Source: Juglans regia (Eukaryota; Streptophyta; Magnoliopsida; Fagales; Juglandaceae). Taken from it: a stretch of DNA of 64,000 nucleotides. Where the stretch lies: contig NC_049905.1 of the NCBI RefSeq assembly GCF_001411555.2, positions 19,582,097-19,646,096 on the forward strand. Direction: 5' to 3'. Both the position numbers and the translations under genes were made by a program. The notes beneath the pieces are model-generated. The model saw only the letters and a program-made list of their open reading frames with translations. It was not told the origin of the DNA and searched no databases. This document shows, piece after piece, positions 16,679 through 27,900 of this stretch; positions within the stretch are counted from its first letter, which is position 1; each line of letters opens with the position of its first letter.

Positions 16679-17596
16679 TGGTTGAATTTGGATTTTTATT
16701 GTTTTGATAAGTATATATAAATTGAATAAATTTGAATACTAAAACAATAGTGAATGGTGAAAAGGAAGGTAATGATGATCATAATAGAGGAGCTATATTT
16801 ACCATTAGGTTGATGGTAATTGTTGGTGACAATAACAATTACAGCAATGGTAATACAGGAAATGAATCTCTTATCGTTACCATTCATCTTAGATTTAGCA
16901 TCATTATTCATGTTTAGCATGTAACACATATTAAAGAAAAATATTTTAACCACAAAAAAATTCTACAAAAATAAGTTCGCAAACTGACGGGGCTCAATGT
17001 AGATCTAACGTATTCCATCAAACTACGTTAATTTGTAGGTTTACTTTTATAGAATTTTTTTGTGACTAACATTTTTTCATTCTAAATAATTTTAATATCT
17101 TATCACAATCGTTTAAAACATGTCACATCAACACATAGGGCTGGGAAAACAAAATATCTAACCCAAAAAACAGAATATCTAACCCAACCCGTTTAAGTTT
17201 TAGAGATTTTTATCAAACACATCCCTCATCCCTCTCCTTGTAACCAAACCCTTCCTTTACCAGCTACACATTAAATAGTAGTACCCAAAATTACATTCAA
17301 ATCATATTATTAGGAAGGAATAAGAACATTAAACTGCAAGTAAATGATAGTTAGAGCATAACTTGGATCTACCAAAACACAAGACACAACAAAAAGATCG
17401 TAGAATCAAACTGCATGCAGGGTATCCAAGAGAGTACAGAAATAGTTAAATCATCGAGGATGTAGGAACAAAAGGAATTGCTCACTTTCTTTAATACCAG
17501 TTGATGGTGGCCATTTCTCAACTTCTGTCAGGAGTATGGAAAAGTCAAAATTCTTCCTAAAGAATCAAAAACTAAAGATCTACTTGCACTAGCTAG

Positions 17597-17661
17597 AAAG
17601 AGGCTGAATGAAGGCGGAAAAGACCAAGTTAGAGGCTGAATGAAGGCGGAAAAGACCAAGT
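17597..17661. repeat. Perfect tandem duplication, ~32 bp x2
   Basis: The unit starting AGAGGCTGAATGAAGGCGG and ending CCAAGTT occurs twice with no spacer, within 30-90 bp after the STR12 stop codon, so it is probably in its 3' UTR. Its identity suggests it is recent. Confidence 0.85.
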
Positions 17662-17688
17662 TCTTTGATGGAAGACGAATGTATCTTT

Positions 17689-20600
17689 TCAGTATGTAGG
17701 AATGGACTGATCAGCCTTGAGAGCGTATGCATGGATTCCCCCAGCAACGTTAAATACTCTTTGAAAACCCTGAACAATTGGAACCAAATCAAGGACGGCG
17801 CGGCACATTTAACACCCGCAAAGAAATGAAATCATTCAAACTATTAAACAATGGCACATTAAAATAGTTTATTCAGTACTTCCTAGGCAGCATATCATAG
17901 AATCATTTAGCCAATGAGACATTAAGATAGTCTAGAGTTCCTAGGGTAATCTACTACGTGGAGTTTCCTTACTTTCAACCACTGATTTCTTGGTATTGAT
18001 TTTGGCACAACATTTTATCACCTCAAAATTCAAATTCAATGTGCTAAATATGGTGAAAGTTAATGATATAGGGTTGGTTTTAAAGAGGTAAACTGCTAAT
18101 TTTATTAAAACCCCTACCATTTTATTAGAAAGAAATGGTCGAGATTTAGCGAAATCCACTAGCCCTAAGAACTCAAGAGGCTCTTGATCTAATGGCCCTA
18201 CGGTGCTGAGTTTCTTAAATATGCAAAGAGAAAACAGATACCATAAAGCAATAATTTTTTTCTTTTATAGGTAATCAAGAAGTTTTATTCATAGAAGTAG
18301 GTAAAGTCTAAGTACACAGGAAGTATACATGAGACAGAGAAATCTGTAATAATTAAAAAGATGCACCATGGTGACCATAAAGCAATAATAGAAAGTTCAA
18401 TTTTCATGAGGTGCCAAAAGAACTGAAGAGCAATTTCATGTGTGGAAAATGACTAAAAGAAAGGCTTTTTATACCTGTGTCTGCAACCATTTGGCAACCT
18501 GTAACGACCGCATGCCATGGTGACACTGCAGTTCAAGACATGATTGTTACCAGTATACTACACGTGAAGCTAGGATTTAGATTAAATCTCATGGAAATAT
18601 TTACAATGAGAACGCCATAGACAGAACAAAAGAAATTCATTCAAAATAATTTAAAAGGATCATTACCCAGTGCTGAAAAGTAAAACAAAAATAAATCAAA
18701 CAAAAAATATGACTGAAGTGCACAAAAATTGGATATTTTGTTACCTCATTGCATGAAGTATTTTCAAATGAAAAAGTTAAAAAAATATATATTTCATTAA
18801 TAGAGTACATGTAAAGTTGAAGACAAGGGAAAGTCCCCAATCTGATTGCATGTATCCTTGAATAATTCAATGTAGTATCAACGCAACCGGCATCAAACTT
18901 TAAATTAGAACATAATGTGCCATACCACAATACACAAATCATTGAAGCAGAATGGATGCTTTGAAAATATTGAAGAATGCAATCAACAAACATTGGAGAG
19001 GGCATCAAAGACAATTGGCTATCATGTCATGGAAAGCAAGTAACAGAGATTCCAGGCTTGAAATGGAAATATGACTCAATTTTGCTTCTTTTTTATATAG
19101 GTTATTACAGGCCTAAATAACTTCTGCCATTTAACTATAGGTACATACCAAAACATAAGTATCCTTTTGAGAATCCAACTTGGTATTTATCTCAGGTCCC
19201 CAGTTTCCAAATTGGCGGAGAGGAAGAACCTGAAAACCTGGCAAAGATGCTTGAGCCCTGCCAAGGAGAGTTGTCTGAACAGTGAAACACAAACATATGT
19301 CTAGCAAAATACTCAGAGAAAAAGAAAGGAAATGCACCGCCAAAAGCCAAGAGCTAATTGATTATTCTGTCGAAATTAAAAAATAAAAAAACATTATCTC
19401 AAGTCCTTGAGGGAAGAACGTTGATAAGTTGATTTGGATATTAAAGATCCATAAATTATGGAACAAATTTTAAAATATTATGTAAGGATATCCAAACTAG
19501 GTGGTCCCAACAAGTTTGCATAGTATCAGAGAGTAATTCACGAATCAATTTTTTATTTCACAAACTTTTTCTTTTCACCAACCAACTTCCAAAATTTTGA
19601 GGATGTCACTTTGTGTGACTGTATGCTACTAATAATAAGAAATCCAATGTCAATATGCTGGTTGAAATTGTATTTTGGTCTTTGATATTACTTGTCAAGC
19701 AAAAAACCTGAAATAATGATTTCTCTAACTAGTAATAGCATACACTTCTTCAGGTTCTCGAACATCAATCAATTGTGCCTCTTCCAAAAAATTAGGATCT
19801 TGCATCTTTGCATGAAGCTCGTCAGGTTGAATATCTTGAAGTACAGATTCTTCCCTAACAGCATCAGGAGCAAGTATACAAAAGAAATAAGCACACCTCA
19901 AGTGCAAGCATATTCAACTAGAGAGAGGTTTTTGAAAACTGAAATATACCTCTCAGAGAGAATTTGCAACAAGTGCCATCCAAACTTTGTTTTACACCTT
20001 ACAACTTTGTTTAAAGGTGCATTGAATGCAGCCTCCTCAAACTCAGGAACCTAGTGCATTTCACCATCAAATATAGTTCAGATAACGTTGGTAAGAAGAA
20101 AAAAAAATAGCAAAAAGCAAAATATCTGATGCATGCCACTATCTATACAAATGTCAAGGTAGTTGCTTCTCAATAAAGCAAAGAGAAAATTAATACCACT
20201 TGCACAGGTGATTGAATAGATAATTGTGTGGCAATAACCAAGTTCATTCTGAAAGTAAATTTTCAAATAACTTCTTCAGTTATTTTCTTTGAGTTGCACA
20301 GTACTGCACATATTTTACCGAAAGCATTTGGAAAAAAGAAATACAAGCTAAAATGATATCCCCCCTCATAGAAAATTTGGTTTTTGATGTATAAAGTGTC
20401 TCTAGTTGGCCATAATCGTATCCACTTTTGCCTTTGATTTTCACTATAGCTCTTTTTGAATAAATAACAACAGAAAAAATAAAAAATAAAGAAAGAAAGG
20501 GAAAATTTGCATTCTCAAGAAAAAAGAGCTCCTAGATTACTTAGAAATATGAAAAATTCTCAAATCCACAATAGTTTCACGTCACTCAACTCTATGGCAT

Positions 20601-21185
20601 CCTCGTAAAATACAATGTACTCAAGGATTTGTTCCCAATGATTCAGAAAGCTTTACAAGACAGTTATAAATCTCATCAGCATACCATTTGCCCCTTTCTC
20701 ACCCACCCAAGCATTCCTCCCTCTTCTTTGGATGGGCAAACAGAGTACTCCACAGCAAGATCACTAAGGTCTTCACCTGAACGTAACAAACAAAAATATA
20801 ATGCTGAAACATAATAGAAACAAGTTTTTTATAGGTATCCATGCCAACTTTGGTTTTAGAAATTGTTGGCCTTCCTTTCAATAAATAGATACATAGATTT
20901 TAATAACAAAGAGTCAAGTTCAGATCTACAGAGCAATTGCATCATATCATCATTACTGTTTCAAGTAGCAAATTCTTTTTATTTATTTGGGTAACAGATG
21001 TATGGAAACAGACCTCCTAAAATTCTCTGCTGAAGATCCACCAAAAGCTTATCTTCTTTAACAAGTAAGTGCTGCACCAATATTTCCCTGCCACCTCCAG
21101 AGTTACTCCCAGCACTAAATGAAGCTGAATCAGAAAAGAACGTAGAATTTCTCAGTTACTAACAGCTACATGATGTCATAGTCTC

Positions 21186-21235
<50 letters not shown>

Positions 21236-24062
21236 GCTAACATTACAATAAGTTTTATGCTTCTTTACTTTCCAATAAGGATTATTAATAATTAAGGGGT
21301 GATAAATTGAACAAATTTACAGATGAAAATTTATTGGGTGAAAATTTTAAAAAAAAATCTATATATTAATCACTTCATAGAATGTGTACACTAACACCAG
21401 AGAGATTTAAATATGACGTAAAGTAACCCTCAAATAGTTCAATCCATCATGGAAAAATAAATCGAGGGCAAAAAGTTGAACACAATTTAGTTTCTGTCAA
21501 TTTCAACAGTCAATGCACTACTCAATCCTATATGAAATGACCAATCAATAGAAATACTCTTAACACTCCACCTTTGTCATATGTTATATACATCCCTCGA
21601 GATGGATATCATGTTCATGGAATACAAGTCATTTTCAAGATGACTTGGTGGTGAAAGGGTAGACACGCAAGTCTCAAAAATCTTGGTGCCCATTATATTT
21701 AGTTGACTCCAGAGATGTTATTAGGTTCCATAAGGTTGGTTTTATAGAATAAATCGACAATTCTAATATGCTGAAAAATGAAGGGGCTGATAGGCTTCAT
21801 AGGCCCGCAATTCCTTTGGGAGGGGTTGGGGCACTAACAGCAACATTGGGAAGAATCCTTAAAGTGGAGGATAGCTAAACCAAACATCACATTGGTGGAC
21901 TGGTGTTATGTGTGCGACTTTATTGATCACTAGCTACTTCATTGCATGGTTCCAAAAGATCTTTAGACTTTTCATTGTAGTAATTGAAGTTAAATGGGTG
22001 ATGCCTCGAAAGATAGTTGTTGTGTACTTTTGTTGTCAAGGAATGTTTGGATGGCATAGAAACAGCTTGAAATGTAAGGCAGCTGCTCTCTCTGCCTTGT
22101 GTGGGTGGTTTTGAGAGAGAAATAACTGCATCCTCAACAGCATTGAGTAATCTACTAGACTACTTTTCTAATTATAAGTAGTTAACTACTAGACTACTAA
22201 TGAGCCAAACTTCTTTTTTTTTTTTTTTGATAATTAATAAAGTTTATTGATCTTCAAAACTAGGCATAGCCCGAGTACACAGGTGGTATACAAGTGAGAA
22301 ATGCCTAATTACAGCCTACAAACGAAAAAAGACACATACAAGTCACTAAAATTACCCCCATCTAATACAATAGACTTGGCCCAAAATAATACAGTTTGGA
22401 AAAATAAGTCTCTAATCCCCTCCAATGAATGTTCACCATTTTCGAAACATCTTCCATTCCTCTCATTCCATATACACCACTTAAGACATAAGGGCACCAT
22501 CTTCTAAACATCTGCTACTTGACGGTTTCCCCATGTTTTGCTCCAACAAGCCAATAGGTCCACAACCTTTTTGGGCATCACCCAAACAATGTCCAGCCTT
22601 AAGAAGACTTCATCCCATAGAGCCTTTGCCATATCGCAATGGAGAAGAAGATGGTCCGTCGATTTGCTATTCCTTTTGCACACGAAGCACCAATCCATTA
22701 CGAAGAAACCATGCTTTCTCAGCTTGTCTATGGTCAACATTTTAACATGAGAGGCCAGCCAACCGAAGAAAGCAACTTTTAGGGGCACTTTGCTCTTCCA
22801 AATAAGCTTCCAAGGGCTGAGGAGAGTGGGTAGACATAGCCTTATATAAAGAATGAACCGAAAATTTCTTGTTCCCGGGGTGTGTCCAAAACAGTTTGTC
22901 CTCCACGCCATGTTCCAAATTCAGTGCGTGCAAGGTGCTGTAGAAATCAGAAGTGTCTCCCACTTCCCAATCTTGAACTGCTCTAGTAAATGACACACTC
23001 CACTGCAGCAGGTCATTCAAAGAGTCCATGTAATCAGCAATAGAGGCTTCCTTATGCAATGCAATTCTGAAAAGAGAAGGAAAAACCTCCTTTAAGGCAG
23101 CATCACCACACCAAACATTTGAGTGGGCTCATGCATTTGGCAATATCTCATCTCCCTTTGAGTATTTCGTTGACTATTTTCGTTTGCAATTCTTTAGGCA
23201 ATTCCTTTGATACTTGCTGTATAATCAGGTTTATCCTCCTATTATTAAAATTTCCATATTCCTTTTTTCCAATAAAATAAAGAATAAAATCCACGAGTAG
23301 CTTATCTATCTACTCTTGACGCTGGGTCTAAATATGTGTCCACAATTTTTACGCATGCCCATGAATCATAGGTTATTTCCATACCCCAATATTAAAAAAA
23401 AATGGAATGATTTTATATCCTTAAGAAGCCGCTTCTTCCCCTATATAGAGAGAAGACATCACAGCGCTACCAAAGGCCTCGCCCTACCACCGCCACCTCT
23501 GGCACCGCCAAAATCCTCACCATCCAAATGGCCCAGTATGGAACTGAATTTCTGGAAATAATCCTCAACGACACTAAGCGGTAGTGAATTGAATTGATTA
23601 AAAACAGTCGATCCAGATTTTGAGCTAGAAGTTAAGCTCTTTATGCACTTCTTAAAGAAGCTTAATATGGGCTTATTAGTATCCTTTCTTTTAATGCAGC
23701 ACTTAAAAAAGACCAATTCTTTGCTTAAGCACCATTCTTTCAACATGAACCACAAGATTAGGAAAAAAAAAAAAAAGTACTTGGAAAACGACGAAGTAAA
23801 GTAGTGGGTTTTGACAGAATGGCCTACCCGTTCCCTTGGGGCATGTAAGACCTAGCAGAGGAACGACCCGCTCCACGCTCAAAAGTGATCGATGAGGAGA
23901 ACTGGGTCCGAAGGCTGGAGGGATAAGCGTGCGAAATGGTGCAAATTTTGAGAGTTTGAGACGGCTTGAAGGTGAGGAGAGGCTGAGACAGGAAAACAGA
24001 GATACTCTAAGAGCACCGAGAGCTGGAGTTGCTATCGGTGGGAGATGAGAAGCTCTTAACAT
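17689..24062 (-). CDS. STR12: Rhodanese-like/PpiC domain protein 12, plastid-targeted
   Basis: This is a two-domain protein: a parvulin-type peptidyl-prolyl isomerase followed by a single rhodanese (sulfurtransferase) domain. Exons: 24062-23852, 21124-21014, 20776-20685, 20050-19950, 19854-19744, 19257-19149, 18525-18475 and 17769-17689, giving 288 aa, close to the roughly 300 aa of the Arabidopsis At5g19370 protein. The first 70 residues are Ser/Arg/Leu-rich with few acids (MLRASHLPP...), a chloroplast transit peptide by composition. PpiC (about 80-170) shows REILVQHLLVKED, VEYSVCPSKEEGGMLGW and FGWHLLQILSER. The rhodanese part (about 180-285) has LIDVREPEEV and the active-site loop CHHGMRS with Cys246, so it is predicted active. 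Intron 1 (2.7 kb) has taken in LINE fragments, and intron 7 holds a short LINE tail. The gene is divergent from KEG. Confidence 0.93.
18256..18373 (-). mobile_element. 5'-truncated LINE tail (118 bp) with 16-bp TSD
   Basis: The insert begins with a T-run and continues TATAGGTAATCAAGAAG, TAAGTACACAGGAAG, the reverse complement of the shared LINE 3' end. Identical direct repeats ACCATAAAGCAATAAT lie at 18240-18255 and 18374-18389. It sits in STR12 intron 7, 100 bp from exon 7. Confidence 0.85.
21185..21234. repeat. Compound microsatellite (GT)n(GA)n
   Basis: About nine GT dinucleotides run straight into about fifteen GA dinucleotides, 60 bp upstream of STR12 exon 2 on the transcribed strand, within its first intron. 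Confidence 0.95.
21785..22200 (+). mobile_element. Decayed LINE zf-RVT relic
   Basis: Across frameshifts, plus-strand pieces such as DWCYVC, LLHCMVPKDLW and WVMPRKIVV match the zf-RVT region read from the other LINEs here (DWCCMCRKNGEN, DHLLLHCEVAG, WVMP). Stops and shifts are frequent and no ends are visible. It lies in STR12 intron 1. Confidence 0.5.
22211..23120 (-). mobile_element. 5'-truncated LINE (zf-RVT end) in STR12 intron 1
   Basis: A T-run at about 22214-22228 marks the 3' end. The shared 3' UTR signature (GGCATAGCCCGAGTACACAG) follows. On the minus strand two long frames then read the C-terminal part of ORF2: CGDAALKEVFPSLFRIA, FSVHSLYKAM, KSKVPLKVAFFGWLA, DWCFVCKRNSKSTDHLLLHC. 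One frameshift separates the two frames (near 22,745-22,900). No reverse-transcriptase core is present. The element runs in the same sense as STR12. Confidence 0.85.
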
Positions 24063-24985
24063 TGCTTCCTTGATTTTGAAAAGAGAGAGAGAGAGACAAG
24101 AGGGATGGGGTAGGCTGTATAACTGTATAACGAAGTAATTTAAGAACTTAATAATTGGCTTTAATAGTTTGAGGTGCATTTATCCTTTATTCGATATTTT
24201 AAAAAATTCAAGTATCTTTTCATAAAATTTTTCAATTTATTCCATCTAACTATAATAATTTTTTTAAATTTTTATATATAATAAAATAAAAATTTCAAAT
24301 TTCAAATAATATATAAAAATATATTTTAAAAATATTTTACTTAATTTTAATTTTAATTAATTTCATCTCATTTATAAAAATAAATAAAACCTAAAAATAA
24401 CGATACATATAATTATGAAATACACAATTGTCACTATTAATTTTTTTATGTAAATTCTGTAATTACTCTTTTTATTCAAAAATATTACACAACACTTACG
24501 AGTTAGGTACTTTATAATTATAAATATTATTTTTTTTTAAATAATGAGTAATATTACATATAATTATAGAGTATAAAAATTGTAAATAATTTTAAAAAAA
24601 ATAAAATCTGTTATTAAAAAATTAATTTTTTATATAATTTTTATATTTTTTTAAAATAATTATATAATATTTATACGATTATAAGTATCATTTATTTTAA
24701 ATAATATATATATTTACGCATTTAAGACGAGTACGTACGTACTTGAAGGCTGGTCCTATTCTCCCTACTCCTTTTTGCCGTCGTGGCCAAAAAAAAATTA
24801 AAAAAAAGGCAGAGTTCATACTCACCTACCGAGGCGTGGATTATGAAACCGTATAAAAGGTCCAAGTCCACCTCCCACAACCCCTCCCTCTCCGTCTCCC
24901 CCGGTTTCTTTTTCTTCAGAATTCTCTCTCAACCAGAAAAGTCTTTCATTTTTCACAACCACTCCGATTCCATAAACCAAGCGTC
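24063..24985. promoter_or_regulatory. Divergent STR12-KEG intergenic/promoter region
   Basis: The two start codons are 923 bp apart and point away from each other. On the KEG side a TATAAAAG lies at 24852-24859, about 127 nt before the ATG, followed by a CT-rich leader. On the STR12 side a short AG run lies at about 24080-24095. The middle (24180-24720) is very AT-rich repeat-like sequence with two loosely repeated halves. TATA function is inferred from position only. Confidence 0.55.
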
Positions 24986-27900
24986 ATGCCGAAGAAATCT
25001 CCATCGAATTCGAAGAAGAAGATCCGGATCCCGAGTTGCTTAATCTGCCAGACTCCCTATGACGAGGACTCCCACGCCCCTCTCTTGCTCCAATGCGGTC
25101 ACTGCTTCTGCAAACTCTGCCTCTCCCACATCGTCCCTCCCTCCTCTTCCTCTTCCTCTTCCTCCTACTCCTCCCCTCCCAAACCCACCCTCTCTTGCCC
25201 CAAATGCCGCCACCCCTCCACCGTTGGCAATTCCGTCCTCTCTCTACCCAAGAACTACTCCCTCTTTCCCATACTCTCCGACGAAGATGACTTAAGCGAG
25301 GAGGAAGACGACGGATCGGAATCGGAATCGGCACCGCCACTTCCTCGGAGCCCGCGCTGTCGAAGTGGGGGCTCCGGATTGGGCAGGAGTCTGTGTGTGG
25401 ATCACGAGATGAGGTTGATCAAGAGGATCGGGGAGGGGGGTGGGGGAGTCAGAGCGGAGAGGTGGTCGGGGGAGCTAAGGACCTTGAGGTGTAGGCACAA
25501 GGTGATGGTTAAGTTGGTGGAGATTGGGGACGTGGCGGACAGTGATTGTGTGGAAGGGGAGCTCGAGAAGCTTCGCCTTTCCTCGATGTGGTGCAGGAAC
25601 GTTTGCGCGTTTCATGGAGCGGTAAAGCAGGGCGATCGTTTGTGCCTCGTCATGGAGAGGTGTTACGGTTCAGTTCAGTCCGAGATGCGGCGCAGTGGCG
25701 GCCGCCTCACTCTCGAGCAAATCCTTAGGTAAAACCTTATCTTTTCTTCTAAGTTCTAGGCCTTAGACGTTTGTAATGAGAATTGTCGCTCAAATCCAAT
25801 TTGCACCATGCTATACAAGTTCAAGCATAATATTCTGTGTATGTTCAGAATTTTCTCATTTGCACATATATTTTTCTGTGTAAAAAAGCTTATAAATTGT
25901 TAGCACGAAGCATAATCGTTTAGTAATTCTAATTTGCGATGTTCTTTTTTACGATTTTAATTATTTTAAACTTATTCGGTGTTATTGCCGAGCCTAGTAT
26001 TTTCTTTTTCTTTTTCTAATTAAGTGTTGAGCTTAGCTTGTGTGTGTGGCGCGCACTCGCGTTTTCTTTTGTTGATAAGTAAGTTATTAATATTAATCGA
26101 AAGCTACGACGTGCTACCCAAGTAAAAGAGTATACAAGAGAGATACCTAAACGACAGAAGAAAAAAAGAGTAAGAAAGCCCTGAGAACTAGAAACAAAGA
26201 AACATGAGCACTCAGCCTAATATTATCAAGTCCTGAGAAATTGCAATCTCCAAATCTCCGATCATTTGTTTTCTACCAAGTACACCACATCAAAAATGAC
26301 AGATTTTCCGTAAATTACACTATGTAGATTGTCAGCTGGCCTTTCCAACACATCAAAAGATCTATTGTCTGTTGAGGCATTACCGACTGTAGCCCAATCA
26401 TGCCAAAAATGAACTCCATAACACATTGGATACCTTACAGTGAAGTTTCCGTACTTTTATTATTATTATTTCACATACAACACTAGTAAATCACTAAAAC
26501 ATGCTACTTCCTTAGATTCTCTAAAGTGGTATTTTTTTCCCAATGTTTCCATCCAAACAAAGAAAGCTACAAGTTAAGGAGCCTTCTTCTGCTATATTTT
26601 CTTCTATGGGAGAGATAAATTCTCATATGATGACAAAGCAGATAATATGATCATGTGTTATGTCCTCAAATTAACTAGTTCCGCATTATCATACCTTTGT
26701 ATATCTTAATCTGGAGCCCTTGGTGTTGAGAAGAGGAATTGCCGTTGAGGTAGCTCGTCTCATGTACTGGACAGATTTGCTTGTTGAGGAACAAATCATT
26801 TATGCCATAATGCCATCAATAGAGCTATCAATGTTAGTTGCAGTTATGACAGATATTTTAGGCAAGGCTTTTGTGTGAACCTTGAATCAAATTTCTATCT
26901 TATGCTGATAGTGGGTTGGTGGATTCTTGTGTTTTTTTTTAGTCTATCCTTGGCATATGTCCCAGTCATAAATTATGGTTCCATATCTTGTTACTCTCGT
27001 TATAAAATTGCTTGGAAAATAGTTAATTGAATTCGTTCTTCTAATTTGCAACAGCCATTCCTTCTTCTAACTGGATTCATTCATCCTTCTAACTTATTAG
27101 GATAGGAAGTTACTTCTAATTCTGCTTTGTTTGTTGGTATAATTTTTTGGTTCAAATTTCTTAAATGCAGATATGGGGCAGACATTGCACGTGGAGTGGC
27201 CGAACTCCATGCAGCAGGAGTAGTATGCATGAACCTGAAGCCATCCAATTTCGTCCTGGATTCAAGTGGCTGTGCAGTGGTTTCTGATTATGGGCTTCCA
27301 ATAATCCTGAAGAAACCTTCTTGCCGAAAAGCTCGACCTGGTCCAGAGGCTGAGTGCTCAAAAATGCACTGGTGCATTGATTGTACGTTGCTGAGTCCAC
27401 ATTACACAGCTCCAGAAACTTGGGAGCCTTTAAAGAAGTCACTACACATATTCAGGGATGATGTGAGTCATATATCGGAAGCGTCAGATGCCTGGAGTTT
27501 TGGTTGTGCCCTAGTTGAAATGTGCACTGGTTCCATTCCGTACGTGTTGTACTCGTTTTTCCGGTAAATTTTGAAACGTAAAAATTCTCTTTACTTACAT
27601 AAGATGATGTTTGCAGATGGGATGGGTTAAGTGCAGAAGAAATCTATCGTGCTGTTGTCAAGGATGGAAGACCACCTCCACAGTATTCAAGTGTTGTAGG
27701 TGTTGGGATCCCCAGAGACTTGTGGAAAATGATTGGAGAGTGCTTACAGTGCAAATCATCAAGAAGACCAAATTTTAATGCAATGCTTGCTATATTTCTT
27801 CGCCATTTGCAACGAATACCTCACAGTCCCACAAGTTCAAATAAGTAAGTAATCCGCCCTTTCCACCTGATGTGTTTATTCTATTTAAGTGAAGTACCTT

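Larger units (their letters stand above)
15568..17688. other. CPK 5' flank and CPK-STR12 intergenic region
   Basis: The likely CPK 5' UTR/promoter lies at about 15568-15900. It has an AG microsatellite at about 15585-15607 (CT on the sense strand, common in plant 5' UTRs) and a GTAC/ACGT alternating run at about 15832-15849. A LINE 3' end follows at 16262-16678. From 16680 to 17590 nothing coding is seen. A 32-bp perfect tandem duplication lies in the STR12 3' flank (about 17597-17661). Confidence 0.6.

Noticed and set aside
24984..25340. 118-codon Arg/Gly-rich minus-strand frame
   Set aside because: It is antisense to the KEG RING/Ser-rich exon. The low-complexity composition comes from CT-rich codons.
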